Counted from the stretch's first letter, positions 1 through 10,071 are shown. The stretch: 64,000 nucleotides of DNA from VXNE01 sp963665455 (GCA_963665455.1 OY762279.1:3844001-3908000); one strand, 5' to 3'. Numbers and translations are program-made. Notes: generated by a model not told the origin, from the letters alone.

Positions 1-421
1 GCTTGTCGAGGGACCGCACCAAAAGGCTGATTACCAAGACGCCAAAGGTCAGGACGCAGGCTAGGGGACTGGTTGAAATCACGGCGAGCACCAGCTTCAT
101 TTGGAGGCGGTCGACCTCTCCGGCGACGTCGGCCCCCAATGACCTCGGGGCATGGGAACTCTGCGGCGGCAGGAACACCGCGATGACCGCGCACAGCAGG
201 AGGAGCCACGGCGTAGTCGGCCGGTAGGCTCTATCGGCGAGCGCGGAGAGCACGGCGCGTGTCCGCTCATCCACCCTCTCATCCGTGGCCCAACGGTCTG
301 CCTCGCAGCCGGCGCGGGTCCGGAAGTCATGGGTCGCCGCCATCAAGCGCCAACGAAGGAGTCCGTAAAGGACGACGACTACGGGCACCCAAGCAGCGGT
401 GAGCAGCAGAGGATCAATCAT
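1..421 (-). CDS. Membrane protein, 3' part cut by window edge
   Basis: An open frame starts at the ATG at 421-419 and runs off the left edge, giving about 140 residues. The start (MIDPLLLTAAWVPVVVVLYG) is a hydrophobic segment of about 17 residues. A second hydrophobic segment near residues 68-80 (PWLLLLCAVIAVFLPP) and a third near residues 115-135 (LACVLTFGVLVISLLV) predict an integral inner-membrane protein with a charged loop between segments 1 and 2. Its start lies 8 bases inside the preceding 82-residue gene, so the two are probably translationally coupled. I recognise no family and assign no function. Confidence 0.6.
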   Translation of the reverse strand, partial: MIDPLLLTAAWVPVVVVLYGLLRWRLMAATHDFRTRAGCEADRWATDERVDERTRAVLSALADRAYRPTTPWLLLLCAVIAVFLPPQSSHAPRSLGADVAGEVDRLQMKLVLAVISTSPLACVLTFGVLVISLLVRSLDK

Positions 422-662
422 CAGTCTCCCCTCCCATCCCGGACTGTAGCTGATTTTGGCGCTTCTTGCGCGATTCTGAACGCGTGAACCGATACCTCTC
501 GGCCAGCATCCGCGTTGCTCGCGGGAACAGGAACCAGACAATCAGCCCGATTGCCGCCAAGACTCCTAAGAACCTCCAAGTGTCGTCCCTCGCGAAATCG
601 ATGACGGCAATCGCGACATCCGGCCATGTCGCGCCATAGGTTACTTCACTCGAGTTCGCCAT
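414..662 (-). CDS. Small single-pass membrane protein, 82 aa
   Basis: This 82-residue protein has one clear transmembrane segment at about residues 29-47 (FLGVLAAIGLIVWFLFP), followed by a strongly basic stretch (residues 48-70, rich in Arg and Lys) expected in the cytoplasm by the positive-inside rule. Its stop overlaps the next membrane-protein gene by 8 bases, indicating a two-gene unit. It lies 39 bases downstream of thiG on the same strand, so read-through from the thiamine operon is possible. No family recognised; both genes may work together at the membrane, which is only inferred from coupling. Confidence 0.6.
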   Translation of the reverse strand: MANSSEVTYGATWPDVAIAVIDFARDDTWRFLGVLAAIGLIVWFLFPRATRMLAERYRFTRSESRKKRQNQLQSGMGGETDD

Positions 663-701
663 GGCCGCTTAGTCTATCCGACTCGCTCCGCGCAAAGACG
701 G

Positions 702-1523
702 CTACGCCTGCTCCGACTGCCAGAACGGCGTCCCGACCACCGGCGTCGAGGGGTGCGCCGTCTCGCTTTCGGCCATGGCGCCGGCCTCGAAGGCGAGGCG
801 GCCCGCGGCGACGGCGTGGCGGAACGCGGCGGCCATGCGCACGGGGTCGTCGGCGCGGGCCACGGCGGTGTTCAGCAGGACGGCGTCGAAGCCCATCTCG
901 AGGACGCGGGCCGCGTGGGAGGGCAGTCCCAGGCCCGCATCGACGACCAACGTGACGTCCGGCAGCCGGGCGCGCAGGGTCTCGAGGGCGTACGGGTCGG
1001 TGATGCCCTTGCCGGTGCCGATGGGCGCGCCCCAGGGCATGATGACCTCGCAGCCGAGGTCGCGCAGGCGGGAACATACGACGAGATCGTCGGTGGTGTA
1101 GGCGAACACGCGGAAGTCGGCCTTGATCAACTCCCGGGTCGCCTCGATCAGTTCGTAGGGGTCCGGTTGCAGGTTGTAGTCGTCGCCGGTGACCTCGAGC
1201 TTGATCCAGTTCGTGCCGAAAATCTCCCGGCTCATGCGGGCGATGGTGACGGCCTCGCGGGCGGTGTGGCAGCCGGCGGTATTGGGCAGGATGCGGCAGC
1301 CGAGTTGGGCGATGTGGTCCCAGATGGACCCGCCGCCGAGCTGTTCCGGGGATTGTCGGCGGAGCCCCACGGTGAGCACGTCCGTGCCCGACGCTGCGAC
1401 AGCTTCGGCCATTATGGAGAGGGACGGATAGCGGGCCGTGCCGAGGAGCAGGCGGCTCTCCAGGTTCTCGCCATACAGGCGCCATTGGCCCGGTGATGCG
1501 TGGGTCGCCGCGGCTTCGCTCAC
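702..1523 (-). CDS. thiG: Thiazole synthase ThiG
   Basis: ThiG makes the thiazole phosphate moiety of thiamine from 1-deoxy-xylulose 5-phosphate, ThiS-thiocarboxylate and dehydroglycine. The 273-residue TIM-barrel protein shows the family signatures: the segment around NWIKLEV with the imine-forming Lys, the MPWGAPIGTGKG phosphate loop, and VVDAGLGLPSHAARVLEMGFDAVLLNTA near the C-terminus (residues split here across the barrel end). I chose the GTG at 1523 because AAGGAGG (1531-1537) lies at good spacing upstream; the frame stays open further upstream but only into thiS. It is the last gene of thiC-thiO-thiS-thiG, 14 bases after thiS. Confidence 0.96.
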   Translation of the reverse strand: MSEAAATHASPGQWRLYGENLESRLLLGTARYPSLSIMAEAVAASGTDVLTVGLRRQSPEQLGGGSIWDHIAQLGCRILPNTAGCHTAREAVTIARMSREIFGTNWIKLEVTGDDYNLQPDPYELIEATRELIKADFRVFAYTTDDLVVCSRLRDLGCEVIMPWGAPIGTGKGITDPYALETLRARLPDVTLVVDAGLGLPSHAARVLEMGFDAVLLNTAVARADDPVRMAAAFRHAVAAGRLAFEAGAMAESETAHPSTPVVGTPFWQSEQA

Positions 1524-1537
1524 GTTCACACCTCCTT

Positions 1538-1735
1538 TCAGCCGCCCTCGATGGCCGACAACACGTCGAGGCGGTCCCCGGCGCGCACCTCGTAGGCCGG
1601 CCACTCCTCCTTCGCGACGAAGGTCTCGTTGACCGCGACCACCACCCGGCGGTTGCCGAATCCGAGGGATTCCAGCACTTCGGGGAGTACCCCCGCGTCC
1701 ACGCTTACGCGGTCGCCGTTGCAGATAACGTCCAT
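1538..1735 (-). CDS. thiS: Sulfur carrier protein ThiS
   Basis: ThiS is the ubiquitin-like sulfur carrier whose C-terminal Gly-Gly is adenylated and thiocarboxylated to deliver sulfur to ThiG. The 65-residue frame begins MDVICNGDRV and ends SAIEGG, the diagnostic tail. Length matches the family. The ATG at 1735 lies inside the end of thiO (31-base overlap, different frame), so translation is probably coupled. No ThiF-type activating enzyme is visible in the window; it must be encoded elsewhere. Confidence 0.95.
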   Translation of the reverse strand: MDVICNGDRVSVDAGVLPEVLESLGFGNRRVVVAVNETFVAKEEWPAYEVRAGDRLDVLSAIEGG

Positions 1736-2700
1736 GACTTCTCGATTTCGGCGATGACGTGGTCCACCAGCACCGGCGCGATCAGGAAACCGTGCCGGTA
1801 CAGGCCATTGACGCGCAGCACGCCATCCGTCCACTCCACCCGGGGTAGGTGGTCCGGAAAGGCCGGCCGGAGCCCGGCACAGAGCTCCAGAATCTCGGCC
1901 TCGGCGAAGCCGGCATGGAGGGCGAATGCCGCCGAGAGCAGTTCGAGGGCACTGCGTACGGTGACGGGCTTGGTCGACGCGCTCTCGATCTGGGTCGCGC
2001 CGATCACGTACTCGTGGCCCGGGCGGGGCGCGGCATACAATTGATAGCGTGGGTGCATGAGGCGCACCGGCCGCGAGAGCTCGACCTCGGGCGCCCGCAC
2101 GCGGATCGCTTCGCCGCGCACGCCACGCAGTCCGGGCAGCGCGGCACCGATGCCGCGGCAGTCGAGGATGACGTCGCCCCGCAATGATTGGGGGTCCACC
2201 GCGTCGTCGAAGTGGATCGCGCCGCAAGGCGACTCGAGGGCGACCAACAAGGCGCGATTGTCGAGCCAGCCCTCGTTGGGCAGGTGGAGCCCGCGTTGGA
2301 AGCGCCCGGCGAGGGCCGGCTCCAGTTCCGCGACGCCATCCGCGTCGAGCCAACGCGACTCGGTTGCGGCATGCGCGCCGAGGGCGCGGTGGAACTTGTC
2401 GAGCAGGGGTCCGTCCGGACCGTGGGCGACGAGGACGGAACCGTCGATCCCATGCGGCACGTCGAGTGCTTCGAGGAGGGCCGGCCAGCGCTCCAGGCTC
2501 GCCTTTCCCATCTCGAACACCGCCGGATCCGCGTCGGGGTATTCGCTCACCGGCGCCAGCATCGCCGCCGCGACGTGGGCGGCACTCTCCGGCGCGTTCC
2601 GGGAGGCGCGTTCGTGCAGCGTGACGTCCGCGCCCCGCTCGGTCAGGCGCCAGCCGAGCAGGCGGCCCATCAGGCCTGCGCCGGCGATCTCGACCCGCAT
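1705..2700 (-). CDS. thiO: Glycine oxidase ThiO
   Basis: A 331-residue FAD-dependent amine oxidase of the DadA/ThiO fold. The N-terminus MRVEIAGAGLMGRLLGWRL is a Rossmann dinucleotide-binding motif (GxGxxG). C-terminal segments ELCAGLRPAFPDHLPRVE and VNGLYRHGFLIAPVL are the usual FAD and substrate contacts of the thiazole-synthesis glycine oxidases. In aerobes ThiO supplies dehydroglycine (imine) for ThiG, which fits its place between thiC and thiS. It starts 22 bases after thiC and overlaps thiS by 31 bases, so it belongs to the riboswitch-controlled operon. No anaerobic ThiH is seen. Confidence 0.93.
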   Translation of the reverse strand: MRVEIAGAGLMGRLLGWRLTERGADVTLHERASRNAPESAAHVAAAMLAPVSEYPDADPAVFEMGKASLERWPALLEALDVPHGIDGSVLVAHGPDGPLLDKFHRALGAHAATESRWLDADGVAELEPALAGRFQRGLHLPNEGWLDNRALLVALESPCGAIHFDDAVDPQSLRGDVILDCRGIGAALPGLRGVRGEAIRVRAPEVELSRPVRLMHPRYQLYAAPRPGHEYVIGATQIESASTKPVTVRSALELLSAAFALHAGFAEAEILELCAGLRPAFPDHLPRVEWTDGVLRVNGLYRHGFLIAPVLVDHVIAEIEKSWTLSATATA

Positions 2701-2722
2701 GGCCGATGCGTCCTCGTCCCGC

Positions 2723-4603
<1,881 letters not shown>

Positions 4604-4639
4604 GGCTCCCCCCGCTCGTGTGGCGCCCGAAGGCGTTCG

Positions 4640-4728
4640 GTCGGGGGGTGTTCCCTACGCCGGCACTAACCGGATCAGGTTCTACGGGTTCGCTGCAAGC
4701 GTCTCAGCCGATTTCGGCACCCCGACAT
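4640..4728 (-). promoter_or_regulatory. TPP riboswitch (THI element)
   Basis: Read on the minus strand, this stretch contains the conserved THI-box blocks in order: GGGGTGCC, GGCTGAGA, the ACCC loop, GAACCTGATCCGGTTAGTGC, and GGCGTAGGGAA. The outer P1 stem forms between TCGGGGTG (about 4720-4727) and the C-rich segment at about 4641-4650. It lies 36 bases upstream of the thiC start. TPP binding is expected to reduce thiC expression, in Gram-negative bacteria usually by hiding the ribosome binding site. Confidence 0.95.
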
Positions 4729-4737
4729 CGAAGTCGC

Positions 4738-4767
4738 AGTATAGGGCCGATCCGCGGGCGTTTGCCA
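4738..4767 (-). promoter_or_regulatory. Putative thiC promoter
   Basis: On the minus strand TGGCAA (4767-4762) and TATACT (4743-4738) are separated by 18 bases. The predicted start at about 4731 coincides with the 5' edge of the riboswitch, as expected. The -35 match is moderate, the -10 strong. The insertion sequence stops 17 bases upstream of the -35, leaving the core promoter intact. Confidence 0.6.
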
Positions 4768-4872
4768 GTGTCGCGGTCGCCGCGCAGCAGTTCTCATTTT
4801 GACGATTGAGGCATTGGGTTTCGGGACTGTCCGAGGTTCGTGGATTTGGCGGCTGGCGGCGTGGTCTGTGCG

Positions 4873-6162
4873 TCAGGGAGGCTGGGCGGCGGGCCCGCCC
4901 GTGGCGAGCAGGCCGATCAGCGCGTTCCAGTCGGGGAACACCTGGTATTCGGTGACGGTGCGCAGGTGCTCGAACAGGCGGGCGCGGGTGCCGAGGCGCT
5001 CGCGGGCCCGTCGCCAAGTGGACTCGGCGACTTCGCACGCGGTGTGCAGGGCGAAGGCGAGCAGGTTGAGAACGACGAGCACGGCGGCGAGGGTGTCCTT
5101 GCCGTGCCCGAAGTTGTGTTCGAGGTGGTAGCCGTGCTGCTTGAGGACGTTGAAGGTCTCGTTCTCGATCTTCCAGCGGGCGCGGGCGCAGTCGGCGAGT
5201 TCGGCGACGTTGTCGCGGTCCACGGGCAGGCTGGTGACGAAGGTTCCGCGGTAGGTGACCTTGCCGCCGGGCCGCGCGCTGGTGACCTCCAGCCAGTTGA
5301 CGCGCAGGGCGTCGTCGCCGTCGCGGATGGGCAGGTCCGTCATCCAGCGGTAGCGGTGGGTGCGCCGTTGCGCGCCGCGGCCCGTCGTGCGGCGGCGCAC
5401 GGGGATGTCGATGCCGTCGAGGTACTCGTACAGGGTCTTGTGGCTGGCCGGCTTGGCGGTCAGCAGGAAGTCGCCGCCGGCGTCGAGCATGGCCCGGCAG
5501 ACGGGCTGGCAGGCGTACAGGTCGTCGCCGAGATAGACCGGGCGCAGTGCGGCGCAGCGGTCGCCGTGGGACCGCAGCCAGCGCTTGACCGCCTGGCGCT
5601 CGCAGTCCTGCTTGGCCGCGCCGTCCTGCGGCGCGACGAACTCGGGGGGCAGCGGCAGCGCGCGCGACTGGCCCGGCGCCACGACGGTGGCGGCGACCAT
5701 CTGGTGGAAGTACTCGGTGCCGCCGTCGCCGCGCCTGCGGGTCGAGCAGTTGTCGCAGTGGATGTTGCGCGAGCGGAAGAACTCCGTGCCGTCGATGGCG
5801 ACGAGCGCGCGGCCGTCGAGGCGGCGCATCGGTTCGAGCGCGTCGTGCGCGTCGAGGTCCTCGACGAGGCCGTGGAACCGGTCGTCGAAGTGCTCCGGCG
5901 GCACGCCGTCGAGCAGTTGCCGGACGTGGTTGTCGCAGGGGATGCGGTCCAGGCCGAACAGGGTGTGCGCGTTGGAGCGGCGACCGCCTTCGGCGAGTGC
6001 GCGCTGGTGCGCCAGGAACGACGGCGACTGCATGAGGAACACCGACAGCGCGGCCATGCCAACGTCCGCCATGGCGTAGCGGCGGTTGCGTCCGCGGCGC
6101 GGGTCCGGCAGCCCGGCGAAGCATGTCCGCAGCCGGTCGAGATGGCGCGCGAGGAACCTCAC
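4873..6162 (-). CDS. DDE transposase of the insertion sequence, copy 1
   Basis: A 429-residue transposase. The catalytic triad is readable as D124 (VAIDGTEFF), D213 or D214 (VYLGDDLYA) and E333 within ARWKIENETFNVLK, the RNase H-fold arrangement of IS4-like enzymes. A Cys/His cluster (HCDNCS, about residues 135-140) and QDGAAKQDCERQAVKRW are further family hallmarks resembling transposases filed as unclassified (ISNCY-type); the exact family is uncertain. The GTG start overlaps the methyltransferase stop (GTGA), so translation is coupled. Its 3' end is 72 bases from the terminal repeat. Confidence 0.92.
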   Translation of the reverse strand: MRFLARHLDRLRTCFAGLPDPRRGRNRRYAMADVGMAALSVFLMQSPSFLAHQRALAEGGRRSNAHTLFGLDRIPCDNHVRQLLDGVPPEHFDDRFHGLVEDLDAHDALEPMRRLDGRALVAIDGTEFFRSRNIHCDNCSTRRRGDGGTEYFHQMVAATVVAPGQSRALPLPPEFVAPQDGAAKQDCERQAVKRWLRSHGDRCAALRPVYLGDDLYACQPVCRAMLDAGGDFLLTAKPASHKTLYEYLDGIDIPVRRRTTGRGAQRRTHRYRWMTDLPIRDGDDALRVNWLEVTSARPGGKVTYRGTFVTSLPVDRDNVAELADCARARWKIENETFNVLKQHGYHLEHNFGHGKDTLAAVLVVLNLLAFALHTACEVAESTWRRARERLGTRARLFEHLRTVTEYQVFPDWNALIGLLATGGPAAQPP

Positions 6163-6833
6163 GGCGCGGCGCCGGCCTCCACCGCCATGATCGCCGCCAG
6201 CACCGCCAGGCGCTCCGCCGCTGGCATCGCCGCGTAGCGCCGGCCCCAGCCATGCGCCTTGCGCTTGACCGTCTGCCGGTGCGTGAAGTTCCGTCCCGCG
6301 CGCGACGCCCAGTGCACGCGGTCCGGCGCGAAGTTGAACCACACCTTCTCGGTGACCACCCCCGCGTGGTTCATCACCTGCAGCGCCGCGCTGCGCCAGC
6401 CGCCCAGCAGCTCGTCGTACAGCGCCGACGGGTATCCCGACACCATCACCGCGCACGGCAGGCCCTTCAGCAGTTCCAGCAGCGCCGCGTGGTCCGCGTC
6501 CTCGTAGTCGTGCCGGTAGCGGCGCCCGGACTTGCGCGCGCCGCGCAGGTACGGCGGGTCGCTGTACACCAGTTCCGAACCGTCGAACGGGAACCCGGCC
6601 AGCCACGCGTGGCAGTCCGCGTGCACCAGCTCCACCGGATGGCCGCATTCGAACGACTCCAGCGCCCGCGCGTCCAGGTCGATGCCGATGTTGCGCAGCG
6701 CCCCCGGCTTGCGCTTCATCACCGCGCCGCCGCCCAGGTGCGTTTCGATGTACACCGCGTGCGGCGGCATCAGCGCCACCAGCGCCTGCCACAGCCCCGA
6801 CGTCGCCTTCGATCCGAACCATGGGTTGCCCAT
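6159..6833 (-). CDS. D12-class DNA adenine methyltransferase in insertion sequence, copy 1
   Basis: A 224-residue methyltransferase of the Dam/D12 group. WFGSKAT near the N-terminus and ETHLGGGAV (about residues 30-38) correspond to the AdoMet-binding region; SDPPYL (residues 91-96) is the catalytic DPPY motif of N6-adenine enzymes. It transfers methyl from AdoMet to adenine in DNA; its target sequence cannot be read from the protein. The ATG at 6833 is preferred over the one 12 bases upstream, because that one overlaps the -10 box at 6841-6846. It lies inside the terminal repeats and overlaps the transposase start by 4 bases, so it is a true passenger of the element. Confidence 0.9.
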   Translation of the reverse strand: MGNPWFGSKATSGLWQALVALMPPHAVYIETHLGGGAVMKRKPGALRNIGIDLDARALESFECGHPVELVHADCHAWLAGFPFDGSELVYSDPPYLRGARKSGRRYRHDYEDADHAALLELLKGLPCAVMVSGYPSALYDELLGGWRSAALQVMNHAGVVTEKVWFNFAPDRVHWASRAGRNFTHRQTVKRKAHGWGRRYAAMPAAERLAVLAAIMAVEAGAAP

Positions 6834-6840
6834 GGCCCGC

Positions 6841-6869
6841 ACCATAGGGGCGCCGTCCTATGTTGTCAA
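6841..6869 (-). promoter_or_regulatory. Promoter of the insertion-sequence operon, copy 1
   Basis: On the minus strand TTGACA (6869-6864), a 17-base spacer and TATGGT (6846-6841) form a near-consensus promoter. The predicted start is at or next to the methyltransferase ATG at 6833, suggesting a leaderless transcript. Confidence 0.7.
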
Positions 6870-6940
6870 CCCGTTCGCGGACGGAATCCCCGACTCCGTT
6901 GCCAAGTCGGGCCAAAATGAGAACTGCTGGCCGACGCGAC

Positions 6941-6978
6941 GCGGGCCGCTTATCGCGGGCCGCTTATCGCGGGCCGCT
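6941..6978. repeat. 14-bp tandem repeat, 2.7 copies
   Basis: GCGGGCCGCTTATC occurs at 6941-6954 and 6955-6968, with a partial third copy at 6969-6978 that runs into the stop codon of the neighbouring PhyH gene. It begins 11 bases after the end of the insertion sequence. Confidence 0.8.
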
Positions 6979-7846
6979 AGTTGAAAGGCGTCACGACCGA
7001 CCGGTCGCCCCCCACCTGCTCCGAAACGACATCGTAGTACGGGATGGGCTCCGCGATGGCTCGCGTCGCGCCGGCCGGATTCGAAGCGGATCTTGCCGGG
7101 ATGTCCGTGCCCTCCCGGACGAGCCTCGCGGCAAAGGAGATCCTCCCGGACTGCATCGGCCAGGACTCGGCGGACGGCGTGCCAAAGTAGCCCGGACGCC
7201 AGTCCTCCTCCCGGTGTCCATAAGCGAGGCTGCGATGCAGCACGGAGGAATGGAACACTGCGAACTGGCCTCTCTTGAGCGGCAGCGGCGTGATCCTGTC
7301 GTGCACCACCTCCGGTAGTTCGCCGGAGATGCGGGACATGTCCCGGTCGAATCCGTCGATGGGCAGGTGCGACCCCCGCACGTATTCGAGCCTGCCCTGG
7401 TCCATCCCGAGATCGGTCAGCGCGATCACGAAGGAGAAGTGATTGCCGGTGTCATAGAGGTCGATCGCGTCGCCGCCGTTTTCGAATTGGCGGTCATGGT
7501 GCCACTTGTTCTCTCCAACACCTGCGTACTTGAGGAAAAAGGTCGTTTGCCAGATGAGCAGATCGGTGCCGAAGCACTCGGCCACCACCGACTGCAGGTT
7601 GGCGTCGCGGAAGAGTTCCCCGATCACGTCGAACGCCATGTGCCGGTTGATCAGCGTGGTCCAACGCCGTTGCTGCGGCTGGCCCGCCAGGCTGGCCAAT
7701 CGGTTCTGCTGGCGCTGTAGCGCCTTCAGTTCCGTGGCCACCTCGCAGACCGCGTCGAGTCCCGACTTGTCCGCCAACTCAAACGGCCCTGCTAGGCCAT
7801 CGCGCCGCAATTGACCGGTAGGGGAGGTGCCCCCGCTTGTTGCCAT
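6977..7846 (-). CDS. Phytanoyl-CoA dioxygenase (PhyH) family protein
   Basis: A 289-residue Fe(II)/2-oxoglutarate-dependent oxygenase of the PhyH family. The metal-binding facial triad is visible: the HxD pair in KWHHDRQF at about residue 115, and a distal His in the VFHSSVLHRSLAYGHR region (about 205-215), with downstream Arg residues for 2-oxoglutarate. The substrate cannot be deduced. It is the last gene of the leftward thiD-thiE-TenI-like cluster, 60 bases after the TenI-like gene, so it may only be co-transcribed by position. The stop overlaps a 14-bp tandem repeat next to the insertion sequence, so its 3' end may have been affected by the insertion. Confidence 0.85.
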   Translation of the reverse strand: MATSGGTSPTGQLRRDGLAGPFELADKSGLDAVCEVATELKALQRQQNRLASLAGQPQQRRWTTLINRHMAFDVIGELFRDANLQSVVAECFGTDLLIWQTTFFLKYAGVGENKWHHDRQFENGGDAIDLYDTGNHFSFVIALTDLGMDQGRLEYVRGSHLPIDGFDRDMSRISGELPEVVHDRITPLPLKRGQFAVFHSSVLHRSLAYGHREEDWRPGYFGTPSAESWPMQSGRISFAARLVREGTDIPARSASNPAGATRAIAEPIPYYDVVSEQVGGDRSVVTPFN

Positions 7847-7906
7847 GCGCTTACCTCGATCTTCCCAAGGAGCCCGAGTACCCTGACGTGCGTCGACGGG
7901 GCTCCA

Positions 7907-8533
7907 TCAGCCGAGCGCCTCCAGATAGCGCCCGGTGGCGGCGACCGGGTCGGGGTCCCCGGCGATGCCGGAGAGCACCGCCACCCCGTGGGCACCGGCC
8001 GCAAGGCACGCCCGCACGCGTTCGGGACGGATGCCGCCGAGGGAGTACACGGGGAGCGCCGTGGCCCGCGCGGCTTCGCGCAGCGCCTGGATGCCCACGG
8101 CCTCGGCGGACTTCCAACCGGGCTCGAACACGGGCGCGAACACCAGGGCCGTGACGCCGGCCCGCTCCGCGCGGCGCATGGCCTCGACGGAGTGGACGGC
8201 CGCGATGCGGAAGGGCACGGCCCCGCTGGACGGGCCCTCCGGTATGGCGGCCTCGGGCCAATGGACGCCGTCGTAGCCGAGTTCCACGGCGATCCGCTCC
8301 GGGCCGTTGAGGACCAGCACGGCTTCGTCCCCGCAGGCGTGGCGGCCGATGCGGGCGACCTCCGCCAACGTGCGTGCGTCGGCGCGGCGGGCCCGAACCT
8401 GGATGGCCATGCGGGCCGGATGGGTCGCGGCGGCATCGGCCATGGTCGCCATGCAGGTCCGCCACTCGGGTAGGCCCCCGCAGAACTCCAGATCCGCGAT
8501 GGCGTAGAGGCGGGGGAGAGCGGGGACGCTCAT
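7907..8533 (-). CDS. TenI-like / second thiamine-phosphate-synthase-family protein
   Basis: A 208-residue TIM-barrel protein of the ThiE/TenI family (MSVPALPRLYAIADLEF; VHWPEAAIPEG; VYSLGGIRPERV; GAHGVAVLSGI). Compared with the neighbouring ThiE it lacks a clear FREK-type pyrophosphate motif and keeps HWPE where ThiE has HLGRHD. This pattern is closer to TenI-like aminotransferring or isomerising relatives than to a synthase, though this is by-eye reasoning. Its ATG overlaps the thiE stop by 4 bases (ATGA), so it is coupled to thiE. A role in thiamine salvage or thiazole tautomerisation is plausible but unproven. Confidence 0.8.
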   Translation of the reverse strand: MSVPALPRLYAIADLEFCGGLPEWRTCMATMADAAATHPARMAIQVRARRADARTLAEVARIGRHACGDEAVLVLNGPERIAVELGYDGVHWPEAAIPEGPSSGAVPFRIAAVHSVEAMRRAERAGVTALVFAPVFEPGWKSAEAVGIQALREAARATALPVYSLGGIRPERVRACLAAGAHGVAVLSGIAGDPDPVAATGRYLEALG

Positions 8534-9177
8534 CGCGCCAACGCGTCGAGCGCTTCGCGCAGCGCGTGGGCACAGTCGCGGGTCGCCGCGTCGGGCCGGT
8601 CCGCGGTGGCGACGTGCGACAGTACGGCGACGCCGTGCGCGCCCGCGCGCACGAGGTCTCCGATCCGGTCCGGCCCGATGCCGCCGATGGCGATGACCGG
8701 CTTGGGACAGTCCGCGGTGATGCGGGCGAGGGTAACGAGGCCCATCTCGGGCGCGGGGCTGGCCTTGGAGCGGGTGCCATAGACGGGGCCGACGCCGAGA
8801 TAGTCCACCTCCGTGTCCCACACCTCCGCCGCCTCGTCGTAGGAGTTCGCCGTACCACCGATGAGGGCCCCGTCACCCAGGATGCGGCGGGCCGTGGCCG
8901 CGTCGAGATCGTGACGGCCCAGATGTACCGCCCGTGCCCCGGCCGCCAGCGCCACGTCGGCCCGGTCGTCCACCACCGCGATGGCACCGGACCCCGTGCA
9001 CGCGCCAACCACGTCGCGGGCGGCATCGATGAGGAGGTCGGTCGTCCAGGGGCGCTTTTCCCGGAACTGGATGCAGTCGGCACCCCCGGCCAACGCGAGC
9101 CGGGCGAGGTCGGCGTGGCGGAACCGCGTCTGGACGGTTTCGTCCGTGATGACGTGCAGCCTGGGAACGGACTTCAT
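8530..9177 (-). CDS. thiE: Thiamine-phosphate synthase ThiE
   Basis: ThiE couples HMP pyrophosphate with thiazole phosphate to give thiamine phosphate. The 215-residue barrel has the family motifs in order: CIQFREKRP (about residue 35), AVHLGRHDLD, IGGTANSYDEA, YLGVGPVYGTRSK, and VIAIGGIGPDRI. The start ATG overlaps the thiD stop by 4 bases, and its own stop overlaps the TenI-like gene, making a tightly coupled thiD-thiE-TenI-like unit. No riboswitch is seen in front of thiD, unlike thiC. Confidence 0.95.
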   Translation of the reverse strand: MKSVPRLHVITDETVQTRFRHADLARLALAGGADCIQFREKRPWTTDLLIDAARDVVGACTGSGAIAVVDDRADVALAAGARAVHLGRHDLDAATARRILGDGALIGGTANSYDEAAEVWDTEVDYLGVGPVYGTRSKASPAPEMGLVTLARITADCPKPVIAIGGIGPDRIGDLVRAGAHGVAVLSHVATADRPDAATRDCAHALREALDALAR

Positions 9178-9986
9178 GGCATGCCCCGGCCCGCCCGTCC
9201 GCCGCGGAAAGCGTGGAAGTGGTCCATGGGGCCCGCTCCGGCGCCCAGCGCGGAGCCGTTCCGGATGGCGCTCGTCACGAAGCGCTTGGCGGCCTCGACG
9301 GCATCGACGAGGTCCGCGCCATGCGCAAGGTGGGTCGCGATGGCTGCGGAGTATGTGCAGCCCGTGCCGCTGGCGCCGGCCGTGGGCACGTACGCCCCCG
9401 GAAACACCCGTTCGCCCCGTGCCGTCACGAGCAGATCGGTGGCCGGCGCTGCGTCGAGGTGGCCCCCCTTGACCAACACGGCCCGGCAACCGCGGCGGAG
9501 GAGGGCGCCCGCGGCGTGGCGGGCATCGTCCAGCGTGCGCACCCGTTGCCCGGTCATGCGCTCGACCTCGGGCACGTTCGGCGTGACCAACTCCGCCAGC
9601 GGGGCGAGTTCGTCGAGCAGCACGTGGATCGCATCGTCTTGCAGGAGCGTATGGCCCGTGCTCGACGCGATCACCGGGTCGAGGACGTAGTGCGGCGCGC
9701 CCCAACGCTTGAGGGCATGCGCCAGCAGCCCGACCCGGTCCCGATCCACGAGCATGCCGCTCTTCACGGCCGCGATGTCGGACGCGTCGAATGCAGCGGC
9801 GATCTGCGCTTCGATGATCTCGGCGGGCACGGCCATCGAGGCCCGCACGCCGCTTGCGTTCTGCGCGGTGACGGCGGTCAGCGCCGTCAGCCCGTAGGCC
9901 CCGCAGGCCGCGATGGTCTTGAGATCCGCTTGGATGCCGGCGCCCGCGCTGCTGTCGGAACCGGCGATGGTGAGGATCGCTTGCAT
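9174..9986 (-). CDS. thiD: HMP / HMP-phosphate kinase ThiD
   Basis: A 270-residue ribokinase-fold kinase that phosphorylates HMP and HMP-phosphate to the pyrophosphate used by ThiE. The N-terminus MQAILTIAGSDSSAGAGIQA is diagnostic for ThiD. VLDPVIASSTGH, LVTPNVPEVERM, VLVKGGH and the anion-hole segment TAGASGTGCTYSAA (Gly-Thr-Gly-Cys) are all present. It is first in the leftward thiDE unit and divergent from yjbQ, with 85 bases between the two starts, which must hold both promoters. Confidence 0.96.
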   Translation of the reverse strand: MQAILTIAGSDSSAGAGIQADLKTIAACGAYGLTALTAVTAQNASGVRASMAVPAEIIEAQIAAAFDASDIAAVKSGMLVDRDRVGLLAHALKRWGAPHYVLDPVIASSTGHTLLQDDAIHVLLDELAPLAELVTPNVPEVERMTGQRVRTLDDARHAAGALLRRGCRAVLVKGGHLDAAPATDLLVTARGERVFPGAYVPTAGASGTGCTYSAAIATHLAHGADLVDAVEAAKRFVTSAIRNGSALGAGAGPMDHFHAFRGGRAGRGMP

Positions 9987-10058
9987 GGTGGCGGCCCGCG
10001 TTCCGGGCCCGCTTCGCTGGGCGGGTTGCTCAGTTTATCCGGCCCCGGCCCATCCTCC

Positions 10059-10064
10059 TATAAT
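10059..10064 (+). promoter_or_regulatory. Consensus -10 box of yjbQ
   Basis: TATAAT lies only 7 bases before the yjbQ ATG, so transcription would start at or next to the start codon. No ribosome binding site is present. A weak -35 (TTTATC at 10034-10039, 19-base spacing) is possible. Confidence 0.55.
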
Positions 10065-10071
10065 CGGCCCG

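Larger units (their letters stand above)
4785..6929 (-). mobile_element. Insertion sequence copy 1 with methyltransferase passenger
   Basis: A 2145-bp element bounded by 17-bp terminal inverted repeats, CAGCAGTTCTCATTTTG at 4785-4801 and its complement at 6913-6929. It holds a promoter, a DNA adenine methyltransferase and a DDE transposase, in that order on the minus strand. The same element recurs in inverted orientation at 47668-49812 with the same length, the same terminal repeats and identical translations, which fixes the boundaries. The 9 bases on either side here (GTCGCCGCG and GCCGACGCG) agree at 7 of 9 positions, so the target duplication is imperfect or has decayed. The element separates the thiC operon from the thiDE operon. 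Confidence 0.95.

Noticed and set aside
4776..6938. Target-site duplication for insertion-sequence copy 1
   Set aside because: The flanking 9-mers match at only 7 of 9 positions in GC-rich DNA, which may be chance. It is not annotated as a duplication.
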